Assembly: GCA_013054445.1 (NCBI GenBank)
Contig: JAAMPI010000600.1
Coordinates: forward strand, 1-30,686
DNA from: Cudoniella acicularis
Taxonomy: Eukaryota > Ascomycota > Leotiomycetes > Helotiales > Helotiaceae
Direction: 5' to 3'
DNA: 30,686 nt
The translations under genes were made by a program, and so were the position numbers. Below the pieces are notes generated by a model. It worked only from the letters and a program-made list of their open reading frames with translations. It was not told where the DNA came from and searched no databases. Within the stretch, counting starts at the first letter, position 1; the number at the start of each line of letters is the position of its first letter. Of the stretch, positions 11,691-21,320 are shown piece by piece.

Positions 11691-12451
11691 GATGGCTGAC
11701 ACAAATTACCACATATTCTTAGGCGAACCAATGATAGGGTCGTATTTTTGGCCCAACTAATCAAATGGCTCTCTTTGTTCTCCATTTTTGACATGGGAAC
11801 TCGTCCTGCATCTAGAGAAGAAAACCCAGAAAAAATCGCCCAGTCAAGGGGCTGAAATGGAGTCGACCAATGCGTCAGGGGAATGCAGATAAATATTGCA
11901 GCGATGAGCCCATGTTTCTTACACAGGCTAACCGTCAATAGAAGGCTTGTTTAAACGCCACTAAAACGTTAAGGCTGGCTCTTGGTCGTGTGATACGTAG
12001 AAGCTTGAAATTAGGAAAATGACGGAGTATGCAAGCCAATCTTTTTTGGAAACTGGGGTAAAGCTGCAAGTCTTGGCAGGGACGCCTATTTTCTAGGCAG
12101 AAGCCATATAAAAACTTCTTTTATTGGTCCGAACCCCAAACCAATCCTTTGCTGGGGTTAGCGAAAGCCCAGCTGCCCGTTCCTCGCGCTGTGGCGCAAA
12201 CACTTCTTTGCAATTGGGTTGACCAAATGCCTAGCGTTATCGTATTTCAAGCCTCCTTTTAATTTCGTGGCCCTTAATGTCACTTGTCGACGTTTCTAGA
12301 GCCACCGTCTCTTTGCGCAAATCCCCACTGTCCGAAACGTTTTATCTTCATGTCCATTTCCAAAACAAACCCCCCCCAAAAATTGGGCGGATTTCATGCA
12401 CATACTGATACAGTAAATACGGGAAGTTTTTGACCATCGTCCAGCTCGAAG
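11691..12451. other. Intergenic, upstream of CFEM gene
   Basis: Normal composition, and I see no convincing coding region. A minus-strand 104-codon frame (11624-11938) runs into the AT-rich island and matches no family I know. The stretch should contain the promoter of the CFEM gene starting at 12452. A short C-run (12369-12376) is the only low-complexity feature. Confidence 0.45.
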
Positions 12452-13551
12452 ATGTGGCGGCCTTCTGTTCTAGGGATTCTGATCTTGGCTATCTGTGATC
12501 TTGTTTTATCGCAAATACCATCATGTGGTGTAAGTCCGTAAAGTGATCATTCCACTCTCTCGCCGTTTGGAGAAGAAATTGCTGAGCTTTCTTACTCGAG
12601 CTTCTCTTCTCGTTTATATTCGATCTCAAAAGCCGACTGATAGAATGTATCACTAACTATGTAATGCAGCAAGCCTGTTTCGATAGAATGCAGAGCCTCT
12701 ACGATATAGGTATCTGTGTGATAGGCATATGTTCGTGTTCCAAACTCGCGACATCACCTGGGGAACCATTCGTCGCATCCTGCGTTAACACGGCATGTTC
12801 CCCCCAGAACGCCACGGTATTCGAAGAATGGTACAGCAGTCTTTGTGGTTAGTTCGTGAACCTGCTCTGTTCTATCATGGACGCGAGAAATGTGACGCTC
12901 TAAGCAGGAGCCCCTTGGCAAACTTCATTCATGAGCTCCACCTCTATGTCATCTCAGATCGTCACGAGCCCTATGGCAGCGGCCACTACCACGCAGACAA
13001 TAGATTTATCAAGCAGCAGCATGTCAACCGTTTCCACATCTTTAACTAGCGCAACACCCATCAGCTCACTCCTTTCATCCATGCCAAGCTCAACAGCCTC
13101 CAGTTCCACTTCCACCTCCAACTTCCTCAACCCCAATCTCCTCGCAACCAGCAACAGTAACTCCTCCCCCACAGGCTCTACCTCAACTTCCCCTTCCCCT
13201 TCTAGTACGCATTCCTCCGCCCTCTCAACAGGTGCCTCAATCGGCATCGGTATTAGCATCACTCTCTCCTTTCTCGGTTTACTTGCTGCACTCCGATTAT
13301 ATTTTCGCCGTCGACAAAAAGCGAAAGCTCCTAAAAAGATCGATTCTACAGCGCCAGGGATCAACGAAGTTGAAGGCAAAGCCTTACCTGGGAATGAACT
13401 GGGAGGAAATATGCTGGCTGAGCTTCGGGTTGCTGGGAATGAACTTGGGGGGAATATGCTGGTTGAGCTGCACAGTGGGTATGGTCATGGACAAGAATCG
13501 CATAGCGCAGAGCTTGACGCGCATGAAGGGCAGGCAAGAGGCAATGTGTAG
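12452..13551 (+). CDS. CFEM-domain membrane-anchored surface protein
   Basis: CFEM proteins are fungal extracellular eight-cysteine proteins, some of which bind heme or act at host surfaces. I model three exons: 12452-12529, 12670-12847 and 12908-13551, giving 299 aa. Intron 1 (140 bp) has gtaagt, a ctaac branch point and tgcag; intron 2 (60 bp) has gttagt and agcag. A signal peptide (residues 1-20) precedes QIPSCG. Eight cysteines stand at 25, 29, 42, 47, 49, 64, 69 and 85, in the CFEM order CxxxC...CxxxxCxC...C...C...C. The aspartate normally found between Cys3 and Cys4, an axial heme ligand in Candida Csa2, is absent: the loop reads CVIGIC. A Ser/Thr-rich stalk of about 100 residues follows, then one transmembrane helix (about 194-218), an RRR stop-transfer cluster, and a tail of about 75 residues with a duplicated 15-residue motif. 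CFEM identity comes from cysteine pattern and topology, not alignment. Confidence 0.8.
13388..13477 (+). repeat. 45-bp tandem duplication in CFEM protein tail
   Basis: Two adjacent 45-bp units encode PGNELGGNMLAELRV and AGNELGGNMLVELHS. The frame is kept, so the duplication lengthens the cytoplasmic tail without breaking the gene. The two units differ at several bases, so it is not brand new. Confidence 0.8.
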
Positions 13552-14394
13552 AAATGTGCAATTTCTGAATACTACATCTACCATCGACGACTAGCACAAT
13601 ACTCCGTGTCTCAATCCCAGCAGTTCCAGAAATCCCTTCCACATTCATACCAACGCCTTCTCTTCCCTTCGCAACTACACAAGCCACACCTGCCCCTCCA
13701 CATTATCATCCTCCCCCTCACAAACAACAACAATAGCCCTTGATATTAGTGAATGAAGTCTCAGCGCGCTATTATCTGATTTGTTTTCATCTGTGGTTTC
13801 CCTTGTAGCAAAAGTTGACCGTCATGTAGGTAGCGTACTTCTGAGGACTAAAGTAGACTTCGTTCAGATGATTCTAGAACATTCGATACGGTCACAATCA
13901 CATGACGAAAATTTTGCGGCCTAAGGATTTAGAGTTTAAATACTGCAGCCTGGGGAATTAGTCCAATCACGAAGGAAGTATTATTAACAAGGCACGCACA
14001 GACATATGAAGGTGGCGGCATTCTTCTGTCGCTCAAGGCTGTTCAGCGGCTCGGAACGATAGCGTAGATCCTCTAGCACGTAGCGCGCTCTAGCGCACTG
14101 AGTGCGCCTCTATAGCTAGAGCATCCCTGGTGCCAGGGCGAGCGCCTTGACCCCAACGCTGCTCTACCTCAGTTGACCTAACGGTGCGCATTGCTTTAGT
14201 GCGGCTGTCTTGATCGCACTTAGCATCGAAAATGTCGCTTTTCACAACGAATTTTTATTTTTGGAATATAATTCCTAGTGCAAAATGGGAGTACTCCCCC
14301 ACGTAGATCCTGATTCAAGTTTTCAATTTTCGAAATCGATGATATTAGTAGCCACTCCACCAATCACTTCCAAGACTAAACCAACACATTTCAG
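13552..14394. other. Intergenic, with GC-rich palindromes near 14071-14122
   Basis: No gene recognised. At 14087-14122 gctctag and ctagagc face each other around a near-perfect palindrome (gcgcactgagtgcgc, 14094-14108), and ctctagc/gctagag words extend the symmetry from 14071. It does not have tRNA anatomy. Upstream exon(s) of the DUF3632 gene may lie between 14285 and 14394, but I could not fix a splice donor. Confidence 0.45.
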
Positions 14395-15457
14395 TTCTTT
14401 CTACCTCCAAAATACCTAGCATAGATGCTCAAGTTTTAGAAGATGTCTTCTGGGATACTGTTGCGGGCAGCTCTGATCCGCCTACCCCTAGAGGAATCGT
14501 AGTAGCTGTAAGGGAGTACTTAACTGACAGCTCGTCTTCGCCATTAGGCACAGCTAGCGTAGCTTGCCAGACCATGAAAACCAATCCAATGCTCATCCGC
14601 AACCCTGATCCCGATCCGGTGACTGGTGACTTAGAGCCGAACGAGGGGCATATCGTCGCCAGCCTGCTCTTCAGTCTCGTCATAGCAAGGCCGCAGACCA
14701 TCCCGAAAGTACTGGAATTGCTACATGCGATATGGAGCATAGAAAATCACGAAGAAGGGATGGAGAAAATGAATAAAAATACCTGGTCGTTTGATGTTAG
14801 AAATGTTTACTGGGGTGAGCGTTCCTTGGCCGTTCAGCACATTTGTTAAGACCGCCTTGATTTATGAGTCAGATTTTGCCCCATTCATATATATTAACGT
14901 ATCGAAGTGCTGACATGAATTGTTTGATTCACGCAGCATACCGATCGAATCGCTGCGGAGAGCCGGTGAATGGGTCGAGCCAAGATTCAAGCGAATGCGC
15001 ACAGCAATGGGCCGCTATCAATGGGTTAAAAGTCTATGAATGGATCAGGCTGGATGAAGCAAAGATGACCTTCCGGGAGGTTGATCAAGGGTTTGAACCC
15101 ATCAGTCTTGCATTAGAGCATGAAGCATGGTTATACAAGCCTGCCAAGATACCTGGCAATAGAAGAGCTGTGGAATGGGATGTCGAAATGCTGAACGTAA
15201 GTTTCATTTTATCTCATTTCTCTGAATGACTCTCGGTGCAAAGTCTCTCTAGAGAGCCTACAGCACAGATCTGTAGTGTTATGCTTATTGAACTGATACA
15301 TCAATCACAGGTGGAAGTCCCTGCCGCAGCTGCGTGGCTACGGATAGCAGGCCCTCGAATCTATAGCTGCATCAAAAAATGTAGATTTCACGGTCCTGAA
15401 TACGGATATTCCCGAGTTGGAGACCGCCATATCTACGGCGAAAAGGCTCTTATATAG
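14395..15457 (+). CDS. DUF3632-type fungal protein, N-terminus unresolved
   Basis: Function is unknown; DUF3632 is a fungus-specific family. I place three exons: 14395-14814, 14937-15196 and 15311-15457. Intron 14815-14936 (122 bp) has gtgagc, a gctgac branch point and cgcag. Intron 15197-15310 (114 bp) has gtaagt and tcacag. All join in frame to a TAG at 15455. Family-like features are the early helix with LHAIW, the SECAQQWAAIN block (the family's QW-x-x-x-N turn), LALEHEAW in the ALE position, and VPAAAAWLRIAGPRIY near the end, which fits the conserved AAxWIxxAG motif. The open frame runs upstream to a stop at 14349 without an ATG; a plausible acceptor (acatttcag) ends at 14394, so a short first exon, perhaps from the ATG at 14285, is missing from my model. 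The first in-frame ATG is at 14574. Assignment is by motif memory. Confidence 0.6.
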
Positions 15458-15914
15458 CATGGAGAGTCTGGGTTGACCCATGAAAGGTGGGATTTCTGGA
15501 AGATAAGGTTGAGAAAAATCGGGAGAATAAGTTGTTTGTTAGAAGAGACGAGGACATGCGGAAATGATACCGAGAAAGTGATGTCGACAATTGAAGAAGG
15601 GAGTAAAAAAGGTCATTAATGACCTAATTGGAGAAAGTTCGTTCTCAACGCTTCTAGTTGTGTAGCACCTTCACTGCCCTGCCAAACGGGAAGATGAGTA
15701 GTCAATTTTGAGATACCTTAGAGGTGGTTCGGAAAGAAAGAAAAGTGTGCTTTCTTCATTATAGGATATTGCTTATCGCTGTACTAGCAGCCATTGGCAT
15801 GGGAAGGGCTGACCATCCGAATCTGAATCGAAAACCAATCGATTGAACCTTTTCCAAGGATGAAGTCCAATGGCCTACCTTCTCTTCCTGAAACAAATAC
15901 AAACCTAACACCCA
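15458..15914. other. Intergenic, no gene seen
   Basis: Normal composition. It lies between the end of the plus-strand DUF3632 gene and the 3' end of the minus-strand tyrosinase fragment. I see no coding region or repeat I can support. Confidence 0.4.
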
Positions 15915-16520
15915 TCAACAAGCCAAGACCAAGAACTCTAAAACCTGATCACCAGTGCTGTGTCTCACAGGTCTCCCCTCCATGACCTCAGGATGAACCT
16001 CATAAACCCTCTCAAACCTCTGCCTCCCGCCCTGCTCAACCTCCACCTCCGTCATAAACAAAACTAATCCTCAAACCTGCACTTTCTCTCTTTTATCAGT
16101 CCTATCCGCCAACGTAACCCTCCAATGCAGATTCTCCTTCAAGTATGGCAACACGCTTTCTTTATCCATGCCCCCAAGTTCCCTTTCTTCCACTCATTGA
16201 TAAACCCTGCAGCCAGAGGCACCGTACCGGTGATGATGACGTGTGCTGCGACACCTGTCTTGCATTTCCCACAGCCAGTTGTAGCGGGGTCTTTTCTAAA
16301 GACGGCGAATGCGCCGATCAATGCGTCTCAATGCGTCTTGGGCATGCTAGGTTGAGGCGGAGCCATCGAAGGGGCCGAGGAAAATATGCACCCTGTAGGT
16401 TTGGTGCAGAACGTGCTTGAGCTTGATGTTGCAGATGTATTCGGTGAATTTGAGGGGTTTGGATGATTGCGTTGGAGCTGGGTGGATTTTTCAGCTTCTT
16501 TCATATACCAAGAGCAAGTA
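15915..16520 (-). pseudogene. Tyrosinase C-terminal fragment, frameshifted
   Basis: Read on the minus strand this is the C-terminal part of a fungal tyrosinase, a copper phenol oxidase of melanin synthesis. In order one sees LKFTEYICNIKLKHVL, YRVHIFLGPFDGS, DALIGAFAVFR, CGKCKTG, VIITGTVPLAAGF, LPYLKENLHWRV, then a tail with YEVHPEVMEGRP; these match the conserved order after the copper-binding domain. Lesions: an in-frame TAG (16347-16349); a perfect 10-bp tandem duplication (tcaatgcgtc twice, 16318-16337) that shifts the frame; a second frameshift at or near the C-run 16171-16175; an in-frame TGA (16071-16073). The two copper-binding domains with their histidines are not found upstream (16520-16850), so the gene is truncated as well as broken. 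It is not expected to give active enzyme. Confidence 0.72.
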
Positions 16521-16847
16521 GAATGGGCAGTAGTGAGGCTTATTCTCAAGTTGTAGGTGTACTACAAGTCCAAACTTACCCAAAATTGGGCGTTGAAAAG
16601 TAAGCTACGTAGGAGAAAATGCTCTTGTCCAAATGACGGCGAGATATTGGTAGGTCGATCTAACAGAAGCTTGAAGAATATTGACATTCCTAGGGTACAT
16701 CATGCAAAATAGCCCGGTCATCTCGGCAGCTTAAGAAATCTCGTGTTTTCAACAGTTCCTGTCCGCTTTATCACACCTGTAATTATCGTGATTCTCCCAA
16801 ACATCTTTGCGAGGAAAGCAACTAGGACTGAATTTGACAATCCTCCC
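16521..16847. other. Spacer, no gene seen
   Basis: This is where the 5' two thirds of the tyrosinase gene would lie if it were complete, but no copper-site histidine motif appears in any frame. It also contains the region just 3' of the 2EXR gene. Confidence 0.4.
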
Positions 16848-17726
16848 CTAACATCTGTTTCTGAGATAATCAAGGTGCCTTTTCAGCCCTCCCGTAACAG
16901 CAGACTTGTATTCGATCTGTGGCATAGGTAGCTCTGCTAGATCCTCACCCTCGAAATTTTCTTCTTCTAGCAGTCGCTTCCAATCTCCGAGGCATCTTTC
17001 AAGATCGGCAGTAGATACGAAGTTCGTATTCAAAGGCACGTCTAGTACGTCTTGGCTCTGCGATGGTTCCGAAGAGATGTTCTCATAATTATAGCAGGTC
17101 TTTGCAACATCGATTGGTTCTATAAGTAGGATGTCTCCCTAGTTGTCGCCCTCCCGATAGAAATGGCCGAGTACTAGTGTGAGATTTTTGATATTGCCAA
17201 AAAGGAAGAGGATGTTGGCTAAACGATCAGGCGTCCCCGTATTCATGACCTGGTCCGGATCTGGATCTAACAACACCGCAAGATTCTGAACGCGCTTGAG
17301 GTTTGCAGAATCATAGAGGTACTCTAACTCGTCCATGGTTTCGCTAAAATAATCGTAGTAGGAAAACAGAGCGAACGTGTCGCAGCGAAGATACAAAGTA
17401 TCTCTCTGGTGGTCGAAGTATGTTTCTGGGATCGAATCCGCAAAGGAAAAGCTTGGGATATAGAATTTCGAAGCAATACTGTAGGAGTCTCGGCAGGCAA
17501 AGAGCACAGATGGGGCCTTGGTGTCTGATGTCACTCCCACCATATCACGTCCACGTCTTGTCTTCCTCAACCTCTGTTCTCTGATATTAATGACTCTTGG
17601 ATCGGGCAGTGCGGCTTCCCAGATCTTCAACTGGAGTTCAATCGGCAGCCGATTAAATAATGTAAATATCGGACCGTGTGAAGACGTGCTTGTAGGGTCG
17701 TCGCTGTTGGAAATAGCCGGAGTCAT
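16848..17726 (-). pseudogene. 2EXR-domain protein with one in-frame TAG
   Basis: 2EXR proteins are a large, poorly understood fungal family. The N-terminus carries the family block: FTLFNRLPIELQLKIWEAAL then PRVINIREQ, followed by the SVLFACRDSYSIA block and YFDHQRDTLYL. The frame from Met 17726 continues for 293 codons to a stop at 16848, interrupted once by TAG at 17139-17141. After the TAG the same frame reads GDILLIEPIDVAKTC, a typical continuation of this family, so the stop cuts a formerly 292-residue protein at residue 195. TAG could come from CAG or TGG by one transition. I saw no GT-AG pair that would neatly splice it out. The rest of the frame is undamaged, so the lesion may be recent, a polymorphism or a sequencing error; a truncated protein could still be made. 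Confidence 0.65.
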
Positions 17727-17945
17727 TTGTAGGATCGTGGCGCAGAAGAGAACTACTGAGGTTTGGATTAGCTAAGTTAAAGCCTGGGATGAGGTTAGAT
17801 ACTTGTGGGCTTATCTCTCACAGACTCTGCGTGAATGAGGTTGAGACGGCTTTTAGAGAAGACAGCAGTGTAAGGTGCAAATCAAGGAGAAATCTAGTGC
17901 GTGAGGCCGGTAAACCGTACTTCCGTATTTTCCCCCTCTGGCTTA

Positions 17946-18428
17946 CTCGAATTCCCGCTTACATTCCCACCTTGCTTAATATCCGGCATTTTATCCGAAC
18001 CACCTACAATATGAGCTACTGTCACAGCTCTGCAAAGATGGGGGCCCTGACGTCACGTGGACGTATTTGCAAGAAGGTGCTGTATTAACGAAGAAACTAA
18101 GCTAAGGAGAGAAGAAGGAAGAGGAGTCCCTTAAGGGGTTATATACAGGAGGTGAGCGCTGGCACAGACTAAGACACGTGATAAGGGGTCAGGGACTGTG
18201 TCAGAGCATCTGCCGCCACACTGTCGCAGGCTCCTTAGTCACGGGACTGTGCGTCAAGCCAGGTCCATGACACAGGGTACTTAAAATTTTTATATTCTTA
18301 TGTACTGACTGTTGATCTATCCCTACCTTTAATATCTAGTTATTATCTTTTGTAGTTATTTAATTATTAATTTTAGAAGTGGGTGGTCAGTTTGATTATA
18401 TAAGCGGGAATGTAAGCGGGAATTCGAG
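17946..18428. mobile_element. MITE-like element with 23-bp perfect TIRs
   Basis: The arm at 17946-17968 begins ctcgaattcccgcttac and is repeated perfectly in inverse orientation at 18406-18428. Both outer edges are flanked by TA (17944-17945 and 18429-18430). The right arm holds a second copy of attcccgctta just inside; in the left arm this copy has diverged. The interior (483 bp in total) has no transposase and contains two CACGTG sites. The TA duplication and structure suggest a non-autonomous Tc1/mariner/pogo-type element. The arms differ in sequence from those of the element at 6492-7104, so this is a separate family. Confidence 0.7.
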
Positions 18429-18639
18429 TACTTAGCAGGAACGACAGGGGGCACAACGACCTGAGTCGCTTAACTCTGTTCGGGTCGCGTCGCAACCCCC
18501 AAATTTGAACAAGCCATTTAACTTTCTGCCATCTACCACGTTGACCTTGGATAGATAACGATTTGAAGGAAGTAGAGTCAACGTTCAACGTGGACAAGGT
18601 TAGGAGTTTTTCCTTGTATCTACCCTCCTCTGGTGCTTC

Positions 18640-19194
18640 TAATTTAGTTGTTCAGCTCCCTAGTGTGCCTGCTGCGGAACCGCAACATTACCCAAGATAT
18701 CGAAAACCACCCTGCCGCTTATAACGAAGTTGTAGCAGCCGTTCAAGAGGTTCTACGGCCAAAGCCCCTCCCAACTCCTGCCGCCGCGCCTTATAATACC
18801 GACATACCTGACGAACAAGCCTCTGCTCCTCTGTTCTCTCAGGATATCCCCAAGGAAGCGACGGCGGGGCTGACGAGTACGAGAACGACATCGTCGAACC
18901 GCACGATCGAGGCCCACCAGCCGCTAAGCAAGAGCATATTCAAGGAGATCGACCTTCCAGCCATGCATATATCGAAGCCGCAGACGACTGCGCAGCCCAG
19001 CAGACGATTCTCAGCATTCGGCGTACCTCGATGTTTGGTCTCCATCTGATCACAATGACGACACACATCATCAGGATACGTCTCAGGATGAGCCACCTTC
19101 ACAACAGACCAATACCCCTTCGACCCCGTACCAGCTGGACACTACACAGAATATATTCTCTTTGTCGGATGGTATCTGGCGACCGAATTCTTGA
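18640..19194 (+). pseudogene. Decayed hydrophilic ORF, family unknown
   Basis: Plus-strand coding-like stretches follow each other in different frames. An open frame runs from 18648 to 19049 (133 codons). Around 18870-18990 a second frame reads acidic (GGADEYENDIVEPHDRGPP). From about 18990 a third frame reads DVWSPSDHNDDTHHQDTSQ and on through a Gln/Thr/Pro-rich run to TGA at 19192-19194. Composition is that of a disordered, charged protein end. The frame switches suggest small indels in a dead gene or transposon ORF. I recognise no domain. Confidence 0.3.
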
Positions 19195-19334
19195 CAGAAA
19201 TGATTAGGGTAGAGGAACATTCAATTCCGCATGTACTAGTAAATTCAAAACTTCATCCAACACTGGCACATCGGATCTCCTATCATTCAATCCAATCCCG
19301 GTTGCGCTCTGAATGCTCCCCTGACCATATGCGC

Positions 19335-19430
19335 CGTGCGAGCAAGATCCTACGATCCAGTGGCTCGTGCGAGCGTTGTGGTCGTACGAGCAAAGTCCTG
19401 CGATTATAGGGGTCGTGCGATTGGATTCGG
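19335..19430. repeat. Diverged 48-bp tandem repeat
   Basis: Two units starting at 19335 (cgtgcgagcaagatcctacg) and 19383 (cgtacgagcaaagtcctgcg) share about three quarters of their bases over about 30 bp and again end in cgtgcga. A TATA-like ctataaataag follows at 19536-19546, then a pyrimidine-rich leader. Repeats before a TATA box and leader could be an LTR remnant, but no ends can be defined. Confidence 0.4.
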
Positions 19431-19722
19431 ATCTTGCTCCAATGATATCCTCTACATACAATCTGCTTGCTCTCGAGGCCATGGCGGCCTCAAGAACAAG
19501 CTCTTGCGGCCATAATGATCGCAAGGCCGTGGGGCCTATAAATAAGGGACACAGCTCCCACCAAAAGCTGTTCTGTAGACTAGATAACACACACACTCCT
19601 TTAGCAACTCGCTTCTCACATATCCTCAGTCGTAACAAGCTCTCTCCCTCTCTACCAACGAGTGCCTTGTCTTTTATTTTCTGCGGCGGCTCCCATGCGA
19701 AACTACCTTCACTGTAACCGAC

Positions 19723-20425
19723 TCACGGATCAAGCAGGTACGTTTCGCCCCCTTCTTGCTTCTCTGCTTGTATGCTATCAACAGAGCTGTCCTTCTCATC
19801 CGAGATTTCATGAGAGGCAGCAGTTGTTCTGCCAGGCCCAAGAGGAGGGCTTAAGTCAAGTCGAAGTTCCCTGGGACGTTCCGAATAGTTTTTCAAAGCG
19901 TGACTAAGATATGGACGACTGTAAACTAGTCCACGAGACGTCTCGAAGAGAGAGAAATGGCGAGGGCTTATAGCAAACCTAAAGCCACATAGACTCTCCT
20001 CTCTCGGTTGCTCAAATAATGGCATGAAGGAGGCTGTAAACTTCTCCAATCTCGACTGTCTTTCAGATTCAGGTTCTTCCGCTTAAAGCCCCATGTCCTT
20101 GTCGTGAAGACACCGCTCTATAAGGTCGTGGAAACGCGATCGTACTTGGATTCTGCTCACTTGCTCGAGGGCCTTTGTTAGCTTAGAGCAGGTTCATAGG
20201 AGAGATTTAACCTCGACCCTTTCAATTCAGCTCGGATGACAATATTCTCGCATAGTTTCGGGGCGGCAGCGTCATAAAGTGTCTTCGAGACTTCTCATAG
20301 TTGCTTCAGATCGATTCTATATGAAATTTGTAACTATTAGAGAGGGTAACACGCGACGGCTATTACAGAGCTCATACCTGCTCAAGAATCATCAATAGGA
20401 CATCTGCGTGTAATTTGTATAGCAT
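19723..20425 (-). pseudogene. F-box-like fungal protein, decayed
   Basis: Minus strand. A first exon from ATG at 20425 reads MLYKLHADVLLMILEQ, an F-box start (usually LPxDVLLxIL). A 61-bp intron (20377-20317, gtatga...atag) follows. The next part reads EVSKTLYDAAAPKLCENIVI, then RAELKGSRLNL, matching the fungal F-box-like pattern in which VSKxxYxxAxPxLYxxIxIRAE follows the F-box. Further on FHDLIERCLHDKD, FMPLFEQPREESLCGFRF and RGLVYSRPYLSHAL fit the same family's conserved second half. Lesions: a one-base frame mismatch at the intron junction, an in-frame TGA (20295-20297, probably from CGA), a frame change near 20175-20200, and TAA at 20083-20085. The ORF ends at 19723. F-box proteins normally recruit substrates to SCF ubiquitin ligases; this copy should be inactive. 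The family was assigned from memory of its motifs. Confidence 0.55.
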
Positions 20426-20833
20426 TTGTCCGCTTCTCCACGCAAGTCGAAGGCTTCCGATTCCTGCTCGCCTTAGACCGCAAACACCGTCGTATATATG
20501 CGTTGTATATTTCATGCAGAGGGTCTCAAATTATCTGGGGAGCTTAGTAGTTCAAATGGACAGTGAAGATGGCAGGTAGCAATCCCAGAGTAACAATGAC
20601 ATATGGGACGATCAAGCTGAAAGTTGAGTAACGCATTAAGTGTAAAGTGATTGAAACGCCAATATTAAAGGGTGGGGATCGAGCGGGAGACATACTCCTG
20701 GCATTTGAAGAGAAGTCGTCGGCTACCGCTGCCCGCCCCCCATCGCTCTGCCGAGCCATCGCACTCTCAGATCCATTGGGAACACGATCAAATCAAAGCG
20801 GGACTAGCCCTGGAAGACTAGTGGAGCTTAGAC

Positions 20834-21320
20834 ATGGCTCTCCGCTGCACAGTCAGGACCAGGATCGGGAATGAGACGACGTACAATCTCAAGTTCCAGT
20901 TGCAACATGTCCCAGAGCAGCTCTATCTTCCCGTCCTCTCTGAAGCGTTAGGCACATATTCTAGCAAGGAGACATCCGCAGAGGCTGCAATCCCTCGCCA
21001 CGCTGGCGCCCATTCCAATATGCGTCCGGCAGGGTTGCGGCATCAAACAAAGCGCGCCCCATGGACACCGGAAGAGGATAAGACGGTACGCAAAATGAGA
21101 GAGGATGGCTGCACATAGGAAGAGATCCAGGCGGCCTTTACCACCTACCGGACTCTGGGGGCGATCCAGGTTCACTATTCGACGAAGTTGAAGGGATAGT
21201 GCAGCGCTTTCTGCCGTACAAGAAAGAGGGCAAGTCTTGGGAGCGGATGTTTGGCAAGCTCCCCAGCAGGACTCGGCCCTGCCATACTCCCGCGCTGGAA
21301 CACGGTCCGGCTTAGAGACC
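20834..21320 (+). pseudogene. Myb/SANT-like DNA-binding protein, broken
   Basis: The plus frame from ATG 20834 reaches a Myb-like helix pair: APWTPEEDKTVRKMREDGCT, then a TAG (21116-21118), then EEIQAAFTTYRTLGAIQVHY and STKLK in the same frame. The TAG stands exactly where the second conserved Trp of the SANT repeat belongs (usually TWEEI or SWEEI), so TGG became TAG by one G-to-A change. The frame stops again at 21197-21199. In another frame (about 21181-21275) it continues as FLPYKKEGKSWERMFGKLPS, which looks like a second SANT-type repeat (KEGKSWxxIAxxLPxRT), implying a frameshift between the repeats. Proteins with such repeats are usually sequence-specific DNA-binding factors. Unlikely to be functional. 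Confidence 0.6.

Noticed and set aside
12954..13687. Minus-strand frames opposite the CFEM gene's Ser/Thr-rich stalk and tail
   Set aside because: The low-complexity stalk produces open frames on the other strand; the plus strand has signal peptide, introns and TM helix.
14041..14240. tRNA-like gene in the GC-rich palindromic stretch
   Set aside because: No GGTTCRANNC T-arm, no D-arm and no acceptor pairing; only local palindromes.
16125..16420. Plus-strand Cys-containing frames (76 and 91 codons) as small secreted proteins
   Set aside because: They are antisense to the tyrosinase fragment and have no signal peptide.
19536..19760. Complete LTR around the TATA-like ctataaataag
   Set aside because: TATA box and leader look LTR-like, but no TG...CA ends, primer-binding site or second copy could be defined.
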